From the NCBI GenBank assembly GCA_003707065.3, contig PPXM03000002.1, positions 1,426,001 through 1,490,000 on the forward strand: a DNA stretch of 64,000 bases, read 5' to 3'. The notes beneath the pieces were generated by a model. The model saw only the letters and a list, made by a program, of their open reading frames with translations, had not been told where the DNA came from and made no database searches. The position numbers and the translations under genes were made by a program. This document shows, in pieces, positions 10,660-21,213 of the stretch. How positions within the stretch are numbered: the stretch's first letter is position 1; each line of letters starts with the position of its first letter. Source of the DNA: Trigonopsis variabilis. Its lineage: Eukaryota > Ascomycota > Trigonopsidomycetes > Trigonopsidales > Trigonopsidaceae.

Positions 10660-12897
10660 CTAAGTAGTCCATAAACGAGCCGTTCCGTCAGCGCCAGCAC
10701 TAAAAAGCCAAGCTTCGGAAGGATGCCAGGCGACTTCGAGCACACCAAGCGATTGAGTGACAGTATGGCCTTTCAGAACCTTAAGAGGGACAAGAAGTGG
10801 GTTCTTCATCATATCGTCATAAACCGTGGCATGGAAGATATCTATAGTTCCATCATCACTGGCAGAGCAGAAGAGAGGAAGGCCACCTTTGTGGAAGACA
10901 ACATCGCGGACAGCTTGAGTATGATATCTGAGAGTTTTATAAGGAGTAGCGGCCAATTCCATATCAATCCACATGACTTTGCGATCATAAGAAGCACCAA
11001 TGACATTATCACCCTTAGGGTGGACATCAAAGCTACTGAGCCAACGAACACCGGGTTGCAACTTCTTGATGAGAGTCTGGGTTGAAAGATCATAGACTCG
11101 AATATAACGCTGGGTGCCAACAAAAAGAATAGGCTTAAATGGGTGAAAATGAGCAGCTTGGACAAGACCTTTTGACTTCCGGAACGGTGTTTGTGTTGAA
11201 TGATTAGACAATTTATGGATAAGAATAGATTGACTACTCCCATCAGGAGAAGTTGTCAGAAAGTAATCGCCTCGACGATGCCAAGAGAGCTGCTTTATTT
11301 GTTTGTTAGTAGTAATAACGGCACAGACTCCTTCGTAGTCCACTTTTTTGGCAGGTCTTTCCCAGCGAGCGGGCTTCTTAATTGTTTCAGTTTGATCTGT
11401 TTTTTCAGAAGATTCTGCGAAACCTTGAGTGATTTTATCTCGGCATTCTTGCTCGATGGATAGGTGACAAATGGGAGGGGCAAGCAAAAAGATCTTAAAC
11501 CCTGCAACTAGGGCAAGGATGAATTCACCCTTGATTGGATTCCATTGTACCTGAACAACAGGTTCATTATCAACTAGTTTACCGACATCCAGACTCCACA
11601 CTTGACGTCCAGTAGTCACTTCCCAAATACGCACGGTTCCATCTTGACCTCCTGTAGCAAGCCATACACCGGAGGGATCGATCGACAGGCATCGAACTCT
11701 ACCTTGGTGGCCTTTATAAATAGTAGAGCATTTGATGGGGAAAGGACGGAGGTCTTTGGGGGAGGGTAATTGGGGAATCAAGGAGTCAGGATCAATATTC
11801 AGTTTATTCTTTCTAACTCGAGGAGCCAGATAGAGGTCTAGACTTCTCTCAAACCGTTCTCGAATGCCTTCAGAGTAACCCGGGACAGTTCGTAGAGAAT
11901 GATACTTCTTCGGAAGATAATTTTTCTCGCGATCCTCCGGGTCCTGGTTCAACCATTCTTCTTGTTCTTCTTTAGTAGGAAGGTATTCTTCAGGCGGATT
12001 ATATGATTCATCATGAGTAGGAGGAGCAACTTTCGGAGCTGGAATATGCATGATGTGATATTGAGGTTCATGGTCTTGATCAACGTCAGCCCAAATATCG
12101 TAAAGGTTCGACAAACGGCCCTCCTCTTCTTTGGGTTTTTCTTCCTTAGAGGGAGGAATGATTCTGCCTTCCCGGATAGCACGAACCAACTTCATAACTT
12201 TCTTGGCTTCGTTCTTTGATGGAATGAATCGACGTTTGGGCTCTGGGGCTGCCGATAATGGCATGACAGACACGTCTTTAGTAAACCAATCAATAGCATC
12301 TTCGTAAGGATTATAACCATCCTCTCCGACTTCACCTTGCTGAACTTTTCGAATCAAATCGATTTCCTCGGGAGTGATCTTTAGAGCTTCTCCTGAGCCT
12401 TTATCAAGCAAACCTGTCCAACCTTCGGGAACTTCGATCGTCTCCAGTAGCTGATCAATGGCAGATGTGGTAGCGGGCCTTAAGATCCGTTTTCCATTGA
12501 TATCATATCCAATGTGAGGGTATTCATCATAAGCTGATAACGGGATGTCTCCTATTGTATTCTGCTCTTCGGCATCCGTATCATCACTGTCATATACTGG
12601 ATCAATCTCAGGATATATATATCGAGGTTTTCCATCTGCTCCCACGGTGACGTCGGTTGGTTTTCCAATTCTTATATAATCCTCATTCTCTTCTTCACTC
12701 TCACTAGAGTCTTCCGTCATCTCAGCAACTTCTTCGCTGTCATCTCCACTGTCAAGGGAATATTCATCGTCACTAGATTCTGACTCATTATCGATTTCTT
12801 CATGCTCTATATCAGATCCTGACTCAGCGAGCTTCTCATTTTCTTCGACTTCGCTGGCCCTTCGTTTATTCTTCGTCCTATGCTCTGCCTTAACCAT
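10660..12897 (-). CDS. Ribosome biogenesis protein ERB1 (BOP1)
   Basis: A single exon encodes 745 residues from the ATG at 12897; the frame is open further upstream but only with a GTG. The N-terminal ~100 residues are extremely acidic (Asp/Glu/Ser tracts). The BOP1 N-terminal domain follows, with [18 protein letters not shown] and [18 protein letters not shown], then the block [20 protein letters not shown]. The C-terminal half is a seven-bladed WD40 propeller, e.g. [20 protein letters not shown] and [16 protein letters not shown] at the very end. ERB1 forms the PeBoW complex with NOP7 and YTM1, needed for 27S pre-rRNA processing and 60S assembly in the nucleolus. Length matches the family. 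Another nucleolar factor, NOP4, lies about 4 kb away, also on the minus strand. Confidence 0.95.
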   Translation of the reverse strand: MVKAEHRTKNKRRASEVEENEKLAESGSDIEHEEIDNESESSDDEYSLDSGDDSEEVAEMTEDSSESEEENEDYIRIGKPTDVTVGADGKPRYIYPEIDPVYDSDDTDAEEQNTIGDIPLSAYDEYPHIGYDINGKRILRPATTSAIDQLLETIEVPEGWTGLLDKGSGEALKITPEEIDLIRKVQQGEVGEDGYNPYEDAIDWFTKDVSVMPLSAAPEPKRRFIPSKNEAKKVMKLVRAIREGRIIPPSKEEKPKEEEGRLSNLYDIWADVDQDHEPQYHIMHIPAPKVAPPTHDESYNPPEEYLPTKEEQEEWLNQDPEDREKNYLPKKYHSLRTVPGYSEGIRERFERSLDLYLAPRVRKNKLNIDPDSLIPQLPSPKDLRPFPIKCSTIYKGHQGRVRCLSIDPSGVWLATGGQDGTVRIWEVTTGRQVWSLDVGKLVDNEPVVQVQWNPIKGEFILALVAGFKIFLLAPPICHLSIEQECRDKITQGFAESSEKTDQTETIKKPARWERPAKKVDYEGVCAVITTNKQIKQLSWHRRGDYFLTTSPDGSSQSILIHKLSNHSTQTPFRKSKGLVQAAHFHPFKPILFVGTQRYIRVYDLSTQTLIKKLQPGVRWLSSFDVHPKGDNVIGASYDRKVMWIDMELAATPYKTLRYHTQAVRDVVFHKGGLPLFCSASDDGTIDIFHATVYDDMMKNPLLVPLKVLKGHTVTQSLGVLEVAWHPSEAWLFSAGADGTARLWTT

Positions 12898-13134
12898 GGT
12901 AAGAAATTTTTTTATTGGGACGTTACTGGACTTCCGTTTCACAAGACGAGCGCGAGGACGACCAGTACAAAACAGTAACCAAGATGCCTTCCTGTAGCAA
13001 GCTTGCGAGCGAAAGTACGACTACCCACCCATCTCGGGAATGAGTGCTTGAGTATAGCTTATCGATTTCAGAACTTGAAACACACCGAGTGTAACACTAA
13101 TTCAGAAAGGCCATTGCCAAGACAGTAGGAAAAC
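12898..13134. other. ERB1 5' region
   Basis: A short upstream region of ERB1. No motif is secure enough to name. Confidence 0.4.
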
Positions 13135-13386
13135 TTATAACTCTGAGCCATCGTTGACCTGCCCATCCTTCTTTGGTATCCTAAGCGGCATGATATACTT
13201 CCAGCATTGCCAGCTTCTATACAACATAACAGTTAGATCAGTTAGGGATAAGTTTTGCTACTACTGCACCTCTATGGCAGAATCACGTTCACTTGGTAGA
13301 TAGACAATGGAAACTCGCCAGTTCGTGAGAAGAAGGGAAGGTATTAACAGTAGAACAATATACTTTATCTTCTTGTGATGTTTACT
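13135..13386 (-). CDS. C-terminal exons of an unidentified spliced gene (5' end unresolved)
   Basis: Two exons can be joined on the minus strand: up to 13386..13265, then 13216..13135. The 48-nt intron has GTAGTA, a CTAAC branch and TATAG. The product has a hydrophobic stretch (YIVLLLIPSLLLTNW), then WRVSIVYLPSERDSAIEVQ. The second exon continues with SWQCWKYIMPLRIPKKDGQ and ends at a TAA. Amino-acid usage looks protein-like and the splice signals match those of secure genes here. An upstream exon near 13430-13530 (ATG at either end of several possible frames) could not be fixed. A small single-pass membrane protein is possible. I do not recognise the family. Confidence 0.35.
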
Positions 13387-13660
13387 TTAGAATATGCTTG
13401 ATTATTATTGATAAATTCTCCAAAGACTGCAGTAAAACAGCTGTTGTTCATGTTCGTAAAATTGGGCAATACTCATCCCTAGATATTTAATTGTTTACCG
13501 AGAGCCACATCGATGTAGAAAATCATAATTTTTGCAAGTCTCTCTTCTTTGACGCGCACGTATTTGTTTAAGCTCTTTTATATGGCTGAAGCTTTCGAGC
13601 AGTTTTTTTTCTTCCACACAGAGGAGATAATTCAATCAGGTTTTTTCAATATCATACATT

Positions 13661-14028
13661 TCATTTCAGATCATTTCTAATCTTCTCCAATGATGTAAAG
13701 TTTGGTCTGTTCTCAATTCCTGCAAAGACGTTTATTCCTCGTCGTTGGAGATTCCCAGTCCACTGAGAATAGGCAACAGGCATGAGCCGATTCAATTTTG
13801 ATAGAACAACAGCCAAAGACAGTATTATAACCGACACAATTGCTTCAATTTTTATCTGCCATTAGCATCGTACACAGATCAGTAACTTACATCTAGAGGG
13901 ATCTCCAGCTCTCCCCCTGACAGGTATAAGTGATGTTTCGAGAAGGATGCAAATTCGTGAGCTGAGTAACCCGAGTGGACTAATAGTACTGCTGAAAGAA
14001 TATACAGGATGGACGAGATGACGGTCAT
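13661..14028 (-). CDS. ER membrane protein complex subunit 5 (EMC5/MMGT1)
   Basis: Exons are 14028-13891 and 13855-13661; the 35-nt intron has GTAAGT, GCTAAT and CAG. The 110-residue product is the size of the family. A first hydrophobic segment is at residues 3-19 (VISSILYILSAVLLVHS), then GYSAHEFASFSKHHLYLSG, matching the AAFSAAQHRSYMRLTE-type block of MMGT1. The intron lies right after ELEIPLD, the family's IPxDI position. A second hydrophobic helix (IEAIVSVIILSLAVVLSKL) follows, then a polar tail ending RPNFTSLEKIRNDLK. EMC inserts tail-anchored and multipass proteins into the ER membrane. Neither exon is long enough to stand out as an ORF. Identification is from remembered family features, not an alignment. 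Confidence 0.8.
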
Positions 14029-14946
14029 CATAAACTGATGTGCTTGACGGTCCGTCTTGTCAGTGCACTCGGTTGCCTAGGGGCCCACGTTCAATGTGTT
14101 CGCTACTAGTTTGGACCTTCACGTCTGATTTGACTATAGAGGTTAATGAAAAACGGTGTTTTCCCGTCTGGATTCAAACTTTGGATTTACCTCTACTCTT
14201 TTGTATGTTCATGAGAAGGGATCCTAGGTTGACTATCACATGTGAGCATTTCTCTCTTTACCATCATGCCTATTGTGATCTTATGGTCACTTGCTCTCTT
14301 GCTCTTGCATAGGTGGTAAACTCATCTTTCATTCCCATTGCATCCTACTATCTACTTGTATAGTGAAACTAAGACTAGTTAGACCACTTATGATCATAGA
14401 GATCTAGGCAGTGCAATAACATTTGCAGAAAGTTCTCGTTGAAAGGACACCAAATTTGTTCTCTGAAATATTATGCATTGTTATGCTAAATATAAACGGA
14501 TATACTGTTTCTTCTAGACGGCCATTCTCAGATGGCCGCTAATTTTTGACAAACGAATCCAGCCCTCACGATCGATTATAGTCTTTGACTCAAGGCATAG
14601 CAGGACTGTCACATTTCATTTCCTTATCGAGAAAGCCTCCACTCTCCACAATCACATCATGTAAAGCAATGTTAGTCTGTCGAATGGAGCACACAACTGC
14701 GACAAGGGCCAGTCTTTTTAAACAAAGCCCTTCACAGCCTCAATAGCTGAATATTTACCTATAACTTGCAAGCCTGATGTTGGCAAAACGGTTGTTTATC
14801 GCAATCGGCATGATCTGCGATGCCGGCACGTGAGCACAAAACGTTGAAGCCCAGCAGCACACGTGCTTGAGGACACCCAATGATTCGACCACATGGGATA
14901 AATATATATCGATTACTTGTCTTCATTGCATCTGCTTTATCCTATT
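14029..14946. promoter_or_regulatory. divergent promoter region EMC5 / bHLH factor with two E-boxes
   Basis: About 0.9 kb separates the divergent EMC5 and bHLH genes. Two CACGTG E-boxes lie at 14827-14832 and 14860-14865, i.e. 115 and 82 bp before the bHLH start codon and 33 bp apart. A TATA-like ATAAATATATATC follows at about 14898. No extra gene was accepted; the open frame at 14040-14312 has no ATG and unlikely composition. Confidence 0.6.
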
Positions 14947-15844
14947 ATGACTCTTTATGTTACACCTCCGTTCGACGCCGAAGTTTCAAAGGATGAAGTC
15001 TCGAAACTCAGCCTACCACCCGCAATGGCAGAGTTTCCCCCAGTCACTGCCAGTCCTCCCGATTCTCCCAAAGCAAAGAGAACTCGCAAAGATAGAGCGA
15101 GACTTTTCAATGAATGTGGCATTGACTTGAGTTCTACAGGTAGGAATCACCATATCGGCACTCTAATGAGTAGAAGATGATTATGCTGTCAGTCATGTTG
15201 ACGTCAAGGACAAAGCCCGCCGCAAGGTATCGAGAAGAATATCTCATTCACAAATTGAGAGGAGACGCCGGTCAATGATGAACGTCGAATATGAATCTCT
15301 TCGGGAGCTTGTCCCGACTTGCAGAAACCCAACGTCTTCTTCAAGACAAGGAGCTTCTAGTGGCAGAATTGACAAGGCCATACACAAACTGGGAATATTG
15401 CAGGAGACTGTCAAATACATCAGGGAGTTGAAAGAGCAGCTAGAAAGATATGAGTCGAATCAGATAATTAAGCAAGTCGGTGGTCATGACAAAATCCCTG
15501 CAGTCGCCAGCCCCAAACCTTCCGATGAAAGTTCCAAACCGACTCCAGAGTGCACTACCGCTCAAGCAAGCTCTAGTGTTCCTCTTCAATTACCAGAACC
15601 TTGTCAAACTTGTAAGTCATGCAGGAACATGGCTCCAAGACCTGCCCAGGACATATATGAAGCCGTTGAGAACCGGGTTTATACTTATAATTATGCACAG
15701 GCTTACCTACCATCTCATTATCGACAACCCTCTCCAGCAAATAAGCCTCATATACCTAATGAGCGAAATAGAGACAGGGTGCCAAGAAATAGCAATGATT
15801 CTCTCTGGCTGTTAGGTATAGCTGCGGCCAACGCAGAATTATAA
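14947..15844 (+). CDS. Basic helix-loop-helix transcription factor (H-E-R class)
   Basis: Exons are 14947-15139 and 15174-15844, giving 287 residues; the 34-nt intron has GTAGGA, CTAAT and TAG. The bHLH domain spans roughly residues 80-150. Its basic region is RRISHSQIERRRRSMMNVEY, in which His, Glu and Arg stand at the E-box-contacting positions, so CACGTG is the expected site. Helix 1 is YESLRELVPTC, the loop is Ser-rich, and helix 2 is IDKAIHKLGILQETVKYIRE followed by LKEQLERYE. The rest is Pro/Ser-rich; CQTCKSCRN near residue 205 is Cys-rich but not a known finger. It may be related to fission-yeast Esc1-like or INO/PHO-type factors, but I cannot assign an orthologue. Two CACGTG sites in its own promoter suggest autoregulation. 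The first ATG is taken; ATG 15024 is an alternative. Confidence 0.85.
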
Positions 15845-16072
15845 TATTATAGCCTCTCCCAATGGTAAATCTCTCGGTGTTTGAATTCAGTGTCTTACAA
15901 TTGTATGAAATCTTATAACTTCTAGGTAGTTAATCAATAATCCACTATAACATAAGTATCATGAAATAATGGACGTTATCTGTCCTATTAGGATTCTTTA
16001 GCATCTTCGTGACAAGGATCGTAATCATCTCATCTACACAAAAGACATCCATAAAAATTGCCTAGTATACAT

Positions 16073-16471
16073 TCAGAGAAGGGGAACCGTACAATGCGGT
16101 AACTTCCCCACTATATTGTACCGCTGACTGAAAAATGAGAACCAGTCATCTAGTACTTTCTTCTCGCTATCGGATAGATCTTCCCAGACCGGTGACATGT
16201 CTGATTCCTCTAGCGAGGATTTCGCAAGCCCTCTTGACGAATCCCTTCCAACGAAAACGTGATATGATTTTCCAGGACCATAAGCAGCAGGGTTGCGAGT
16301 GACATCAAAAATCACACCCTTGATTGCTACATACAGTTTCGGGCTTTGAACGCCTATGATCAGCCAACGTAATTCTCAATTTTTACCATCACAGATAGCC
16401 AATTCTTCCTCAGATATTAAAACATCCAGAGGAAGATTTAGTTGAACAGGTTCCTTTGGAGCAAAGGGCAT
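16073..16471 (-). CDS. DAP1/MAPR haem-binding protein (cytochrome b5-like)
   Basis: Exons are 16471-16387 and 16353-16073; the intron is 33 nt. The 121-residue product is a cytochrome b5-like MAPR domain: CDGVQSPKLYVAIKGVIFDV, then TRNPAAYGPGKSYHVFVGRD and SSRGLAKSSL, WEDLSDSEKKVLDDWFSFF and the end RYNIVGK. The Tyr in YGPG is the haem-ligand position of the PGRMC/Dap1 group, in place of the b5 histidines. Dap1 binds and stabilises the sterol 14-demethylase P450 (Erg11/Cyp51) and so supports ergosterol synthesis. Unlike PGRMC1 there is no N-terminal membrane segment, so it should be soluble or peripheral. Confidence 0.9.
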
Positions 16472-16649
16472 TTCAAGTGGGGAAAGATATCGGTTATGCC
16501 ATCATGATTGACACTTAGTCTATGTAGCGATCACCTGACGTTGATCTCAGCCATTGATGCTTAGGTCATTTGTCAAGTTGGCTAGCAGTACAATGCTTAG
16601 AACTAGTCATATTTAAAGATTGAAAACCATGAAAACAGCCTATAATACA

Positions 16650-18713
16650 TTATTCCTTAGTCCTCCTTTTCTTTGCCTTGCGCTTCTTTGCTATTATCCG
16701 CTTTATTTGATCATCTTCACCCGTGGCTTTGTCAGATTCCTTAGACTCTTCAATTTCCTCGGCTTTGCGCTTGGTCGATTTGCTTGCATCATTCATTCGC
16801 TGAGACTTGTTTTGCCTTTCTAGCCTTCTTCTTATGACGTTCATATTTTCGATTGCGAATTCTACCACCAATGCCTTGCCTGTCTTTCCCTTATGGTCAC
16901 TGCTCTCATTCTTCTCAGAACTCACAGCAACATCCTCCATAGTAACTTCGTAACCATTTAACCATCGCAAACCCATCAAAGCGTATCGATGAGTAGTAAA
17001 CTCGATGAAACCGTATCCTCTGCTCCTTCCGGTCCCTATACTTTTCTCTTCGTAAACGATTTTAGCTTGCTTCACTACGCCTCTCGGCTTTCCTGTCTGT
17101 TTACCGAAAGACTTCTCGTGCTCTCGAGATCGTTCTATCTCTTCCGCGCTCAAAGGGGCCCTAAGGCCTTTCTGAACATCTTCCGCAAAACCAACGACTG
17201 CCTTTCGAGCAAGAGCTTTGAAAGCTTTAGCATCCATAGAGCGTGGGATATTCCTAACAGCCAAGCGAGTCAAACTTAGATGCAAAGCAGGGTTTTTGGA
17301 CAACTGAGCTTTTCGTAAAGAATAAGATTTCTGACGAATCTCCAACTCTGATTTTGACATGCTTTGAGCTAGAGGAGAATCAGGTAGAATCCGACCTTCA
17401 TTTAAAAGGAACATGTTCCGCTTGTCTCTTTGTTTCGATGATTTACCCAAGAGCTCCTTTCTCTTCTTAATTCCGATAGCTTCTAACTTGCTAGCTGAAC
17501 TGCGATCCACAGCCGTAGCAACTGCCAAAACACGTCCTTTGTAGACATATAATGGATTCACTGTGGCAGCAGTAAGAAGAGAATTGCCCGATTCAGGGCT
17601 GTTGGAGACACATTTCTCGGCATTCTTAGGGTTAAAAAAGGATACAAATGCAGTTCCCTTGGGAAGACCAGAGACTTTGTCTATTACCGGCAGGGCGAAC
17701 TTAACTGCGCCAAATTTCGAAAAATGTTCTTTGAGAGATTCTTCAGTAGCATCATAAGGTATATTTCTCACAAACACAGTTCGGTTAAGATCGCGTTCCA
17801 GCTCTTCGGGAGTTTTTCTATGCCGCTTTTCAGAGGTATCATCCTCCTCTTCCTCACTCTCTAGTTCATTACTTTCATCGTCAGTGTCATTATCATCTTC
17901 AGCTTCAACACTTGAATCTTCATTCACGACCTCGCTATCACTCTGCTCTTCGACATCAGGTTCGAGCTTGCTTTTATCTTCATCACCATCGTCTTCGGAT
18001 TCAGATTCTTTCGATTCTTCGTCCCCTTCCTGGGCGATGTCCTCGTCATAACCGTCACTGTCGTTATCGCTCTGAAAACTGGGTTCAGAAGGCTTCTCCT
18101 TTTGACTCTTGACAGATTTATAGACATCTCTGGCCAGAGCAAAATCAACAGCGACCTCTCTTCCATCAACCCTTAGGCCCACTGATTCTTGAATGGCCTT
18201 CTTAGCGGAATCCATGTCACTCATGGTGACAAAAGCAAATCCAGTCATTCGTTTAGTTGTCTTATTCCTTGGGATTCTGGCATCGATCACCTTTCCAAAC
18301 TTCGAAAAGATCTCTTGTAATTTTTGAGGATCCCTGGCAGACCAAGGCATGTTGCGGATAATCAGACGAGGTTTTTGATGATTGACCAAACTTTCTGGGT
18401 GGTCCAGTAAAGCTGCGTTCCTCTTCATTTTCTTCTCTTCATTCCGAGCTCTAGGAAGCGCGACATCCACTTTTAACTTGCGTCCATCCAATTTCAGAGA
18501 CTTACAAGCCTCTATGACCTTTGAAGTATCATTTGCTTGCGCCAATGTCACAAATCCGAATCCTTTTGAACGTTTAGTCTGAGGATCAGTGACTACAACC
18601 GCATGTTTAACGGGAGCAAGCTCGCTGAAAAAGTCGGATAACCGGTCCACATCTGTGGAAAAGGGTAAGGACCGAACAAATAATGTTCCGGCCTCTGTTT
18701 TCGGGGTTGTCAT
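16650..18713 (-). CDS. Nucleolar RNA-binding protein NOP4 (RBM28-like)
   Basis: A single exon encodes 687 residues with four RRMs. RRM1 begins at residue 9 with GTLFVRSLPF and has RNP1 KGFGFVTL. RRM2 near residue 114 has PRLIIRNMPWSARDPQKLQE and RNP1 TGFAFVTM. An acidic Asp/Glu/Ser linker follows (about 210-300). RRM3 near 310 has TVFVRNIPYDATEESLKEHF, and RRM4 has TRLAVRNIPRSMDAKAFKAL with RGYGFIEF. The tail is Lys/Arg-rich (AKKRKAKKRRTKE), a nucleolar-type signal. Nop4/Nop77 is needed for 27S pre-rRNA maturation and 60S assembly. Length is that of yeast Nop4 (685). The start ATG is directly before RRM1. The next gene upstream (ERCC1) ends 76 bp away in the same direction. Confidence 0.94.
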   Translation of the reverse strand: MTTPKTEAGTLFVRSLPFSTDVDRLSDFFSELAPVKHAVVVTDPQTKRSKGFGFVTLAQANDTSKVIEACKSLKLDGRKLKVDVALPRARNEEKKMKRNAALLDHPESLVNHQKPRLIIRNMPWSARDPQKLQEIFSKFGKVIDARIPRNKTTKRMTGFAFVTMSDMDSAKKAIQESVGLRVDGREVAVDFALARDVYKSVKSQKEKPSEPSFQSDNDSDGYDEDIAQEGDEESKESESEDDGDEDKSKLEPDVEEQSDSEVVNEDSSVEAEDDNDTDDESNELESEEEEDDTSEKRHRKTPEELERDLNRTVFVRNIPYDATEESLKEHFSKFGAVKFALPVIDKVSGLPKGTAFVSFFNPKNAEKCVSNSPESGNSLLTAATVNPLYVYKGRVLAVATAVDRSSASKLEAIGIKKRKELLGKSSKQRDKRNMFLLNEGRILPDSPLAQSMSKSELEIRQKSYSLRKAQLSKNPALHLSLTRLAVRNIPRSMDAKAFKALARKAVVGFAEDVQKGLRAPLSAEEIERSREHEKSFGKQTGKPRGVVKQAKIVYEEKSIGTGRSRGYGFIEFTTHRYALMGLRWLNGYEVTMEDVAVSSEKNESSDHKGKTGKALVVEFAIENMNVIRRRLERQNKSQRMNDASKSTKRKAEEIEESKESDKATGEDDQIKRIIAKKRKAKKRRTKE

Positions 18714-18789
18714 GATCTCAGGAGAACTGACAAAGCAAAGACCTACGCTTTGCTATGTGGTCGAAAATTTTGTTACCAGATGTGCGTCG

Positions 18790-19882
18790 TTACTTTGACT
18801 GCGGCGTAGCCGTGCGCTGGTTACGTTGGCCCACTGTTGTCTGGGGAGCAACCACAAATGGGTTCCTGACTCCATTAAGGAAGCGCTGGACCTAAATTTC
18901 ATTAATAGCAATCAAAATATCCATCATACCTTTCTATCTCCCCAGCCATTTATCTGACCCAGCTTTTGGCCGGAGTCATTCACTGCCGATTTAAGCGATC
19001 CAAAGGTGGATATTAGAGATACAGCATCGCTCTTGTTTATCCCTCGGATAGACGTAACAACACTTTCAAGCCGAGAATAGTAATCTTCTTTAAGGTTTGC
19101 TTGAATTAAAGTAGGTGGCGCATTCTCTTGTTGCTTGTATAGGCTCAAATAATGACCGGCCTCGGCTGGCGACCATGCTAGAATCATAGTTAAACCGTGA
19201 ATAAAACAAGCTTTATTTAATTCTTTCAAAACAGAGTAATGATTTTCCTGCAAGTTAGAAAAAAGCCGTCGGCCGTCTCCTTACGATGTCAACGACGATC
19301 AGTAAGATCCGCAAGTGGTACTGCTTTCCTAGTTTAGATACTCGCCTGTAGATATATTCCGGCCGGAGGCCTGTCTATTAGTTAAAATCGAAGACTCTTT
19401 CATACGGTGATATTTCAGACTATGATCAGTAAGAATGCATCATGGAGCAGCCACTCACCTCAAGAATAAAGCGCAAACGTTTATCCCCATTACAAAATCG
19501 GGTTCAATGTCGCCGTATTCCCAAGGTACATTCCTTATGGCGCCCAAGACACCATTGTTACCTTTCTCATATCTTAGTATGACACAGAGGGTACCCTCAC
19601 CTGGCGCTTGTTGACAATTATCGCGTTGGTTCCTGTAGACTTTGGGATAATTTTCCTCGGAGTAGGCTGCACAGGTGCGGACGCTTTGGTAGGATTGTCG
19701 GAACCTTGCCGAGTCTTTTTATTAGACTGACTAGACGAGGGCGCTATAGACGAGGAACTAGTCGTCAATATTTCCTTTGATTCCGTTAAAGGCTGCTGCG
19801 AAGCCCTTCCACTTTTTTGAAATTCGCTATCTTCGAGCTCCTGCAATACCCGTAAGGCGTCTTCATCATCGAAATTGTCCAT
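18790..19882 (-). CDS. DNA repair endonuclease subunit ERCC1/RAD10 (Swi10-like)
   Basis: There are six exons: 19882-19601, 19565-19459, 19419-19406, 19370-19285, 19247-18930 and 18891-18790; introns are 35, 39, 35, 37 and 38 nt. The 302-residue product partners XPF/Rad1 to cut 5' of bulky lesions and recombination flaps. After a Ser/Pro-rich N-terminus come AIIVNKRQ, then KGNNGVLGAIRNVPWEYGDI and CALFLSLKYHRLRPEYIYRR, LGKQYHLRILLIVVDIENHY and MILAWSPAEAGHYLSLY. A C-terminal (HhH)2 region has GINKSDAVSLISTFGSLKSA. Exon 3 is only 14 nt (TCTGAAATATCACC) yet is needed to read the conserved SLKYHR block in frame. Every junction keeps the family sequence, so the model is strong although five of six exons are short. 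Confidence 0.93.
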
Positions 19883-20186
19883 GCTAATGATTTGAGACAG
19901 TGTTGAGGTGATGTGCTACTGGATGATCGATACTGTTTGACGAAGGTAGGATACATTGATAATACACAAAAAGGCAAACAAAGACCATGATGTAGAGAAC
20001 CCATCCGCAATTCTTGCAAGAACAAACCAGACTAGTCGATCACTTTATATATTGAAGGGAAGAGATCAAAGACAGAGAATGACTCAAACCCTTGAGAGAG
20101 GGAGTGATAAGGATAACACGACGAATAGATCTTTGATCAATTTCTTGACGACGAACTCAAAAGAAAGAACTTGCGAGGGCGAAATA

Positions 20187-21213
20187 TCATGGATTTTCAT
20201 TCCCTTTACGCTCGTGTTCCTTTTCCCACTCAGGGGTCATATGGAGCCATTTCATTCGCGGGCCACATTTTGATCTCTCAGACACCTTAAACCCAAAGAT
20301 GCTCATTTCGTAAACCTCGGAGATACTGCGATCAAATGTCTGTTGTAAAGACGTATAGGTCTTCAGAAATAACGAAGGAAATGTAGTTCCAAAGAAAGCT
20401 CCGTCAATATTTTGGTATCTGGAACTAGGTGGAACATAAATATCCTTACACCAAGGGCAATAAAGCTTTACGTTATCTTTGCCAGGAGTATCTGATCGTC
20501 CAACCGGTAAAACCGGTGTCCGATCACAGTGATATCTAGGACAAGTGCCAAAGGCTAATGCATCATACTTTTCCGCCTATCGTTAGCAACCTAATAAACA
20601 ATTATCTCCTCCCTTACCATTGATTCAAGCCCTTGACGAGATATGATATATCGAGCATGGATCAGTCCATATAATAGTTCCGCCGCATGCCTTACATTAG
20701 GCGGAATAAAATAATCATTGGGTTGAACATCTGTGGAGTTAAAAATAATTCGAAAGACGATGATACTCACCCTCTGGCACAAGATCTAACAATACATCCA
20801 CTGCCTCTTCATAATAAGGGACTACAGCGCTCAACCCTGATAAATTGAATTCATCTTCAATGAACTCTTCAGGGACTTCACAAAAGAAATCGTGTCCTTC
20901 TTGAGCACAGAAATTGGCAATCCATGTATCTCGAGATGACGCAGTATCTAGACGTCAGTTAGTCAGACCATCAAGGACGAGGCACTCTCGTGCATTGCTT
21001 ACCATAATACTCATCGACTTCGTCATCTTCCTCTTCATCCTCGTCATCTTCTTCTTCATCGTTTTCGTCCCCCTCGCCGCGATTCTTTTTATGCTTCATA
21101 TGCGTGTCGTCTTTGGTAAGTTCAAGGCACAAGATCTTCTTACTTTGATTAAACCTTCCGTGAGATTGATTAGGCTGCTGTCCACCATCACCGGCCTCCG
21201 AGAAGAGGGACAT
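20187..21213 (-). CDS. Casein kinase II regulatory (beta) subunit
   Basis: Exons are 21213-21003, 20947-20771, 20730-20618 and 20576-20187; introns are 55, 40 and 41 nt. The 296-residue protein activates and tetramerises CK2. An unusual N-terminal ~70 residues end in a long Asp/Glu tract. Family blocks follow: DTWIANFCAQEGHDFFCEVP, EEFIEDEFNLSGLSAVVPYY, ELLYGLIHARYIISRQGLES, a zinc ribbon with CPRYHC and YCPWCKDIY, and GAFFGTTFPSLFLKTYTSL. The acidic-loop region expected after the first helix is EEFIEDEFN. A 33-nt segment at 21111-21143 in exon 1 has intron-like ends and is in frame, so a 285-residue form is also possible. The start is the first in-frame ATG. Confidence 0.93.

Noticed and set aside
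14040-14312. 90-codon plus-strand frame
   Set aside because: It has no ATG start and lies antisense to the EMC5 promoter; composition looks random.
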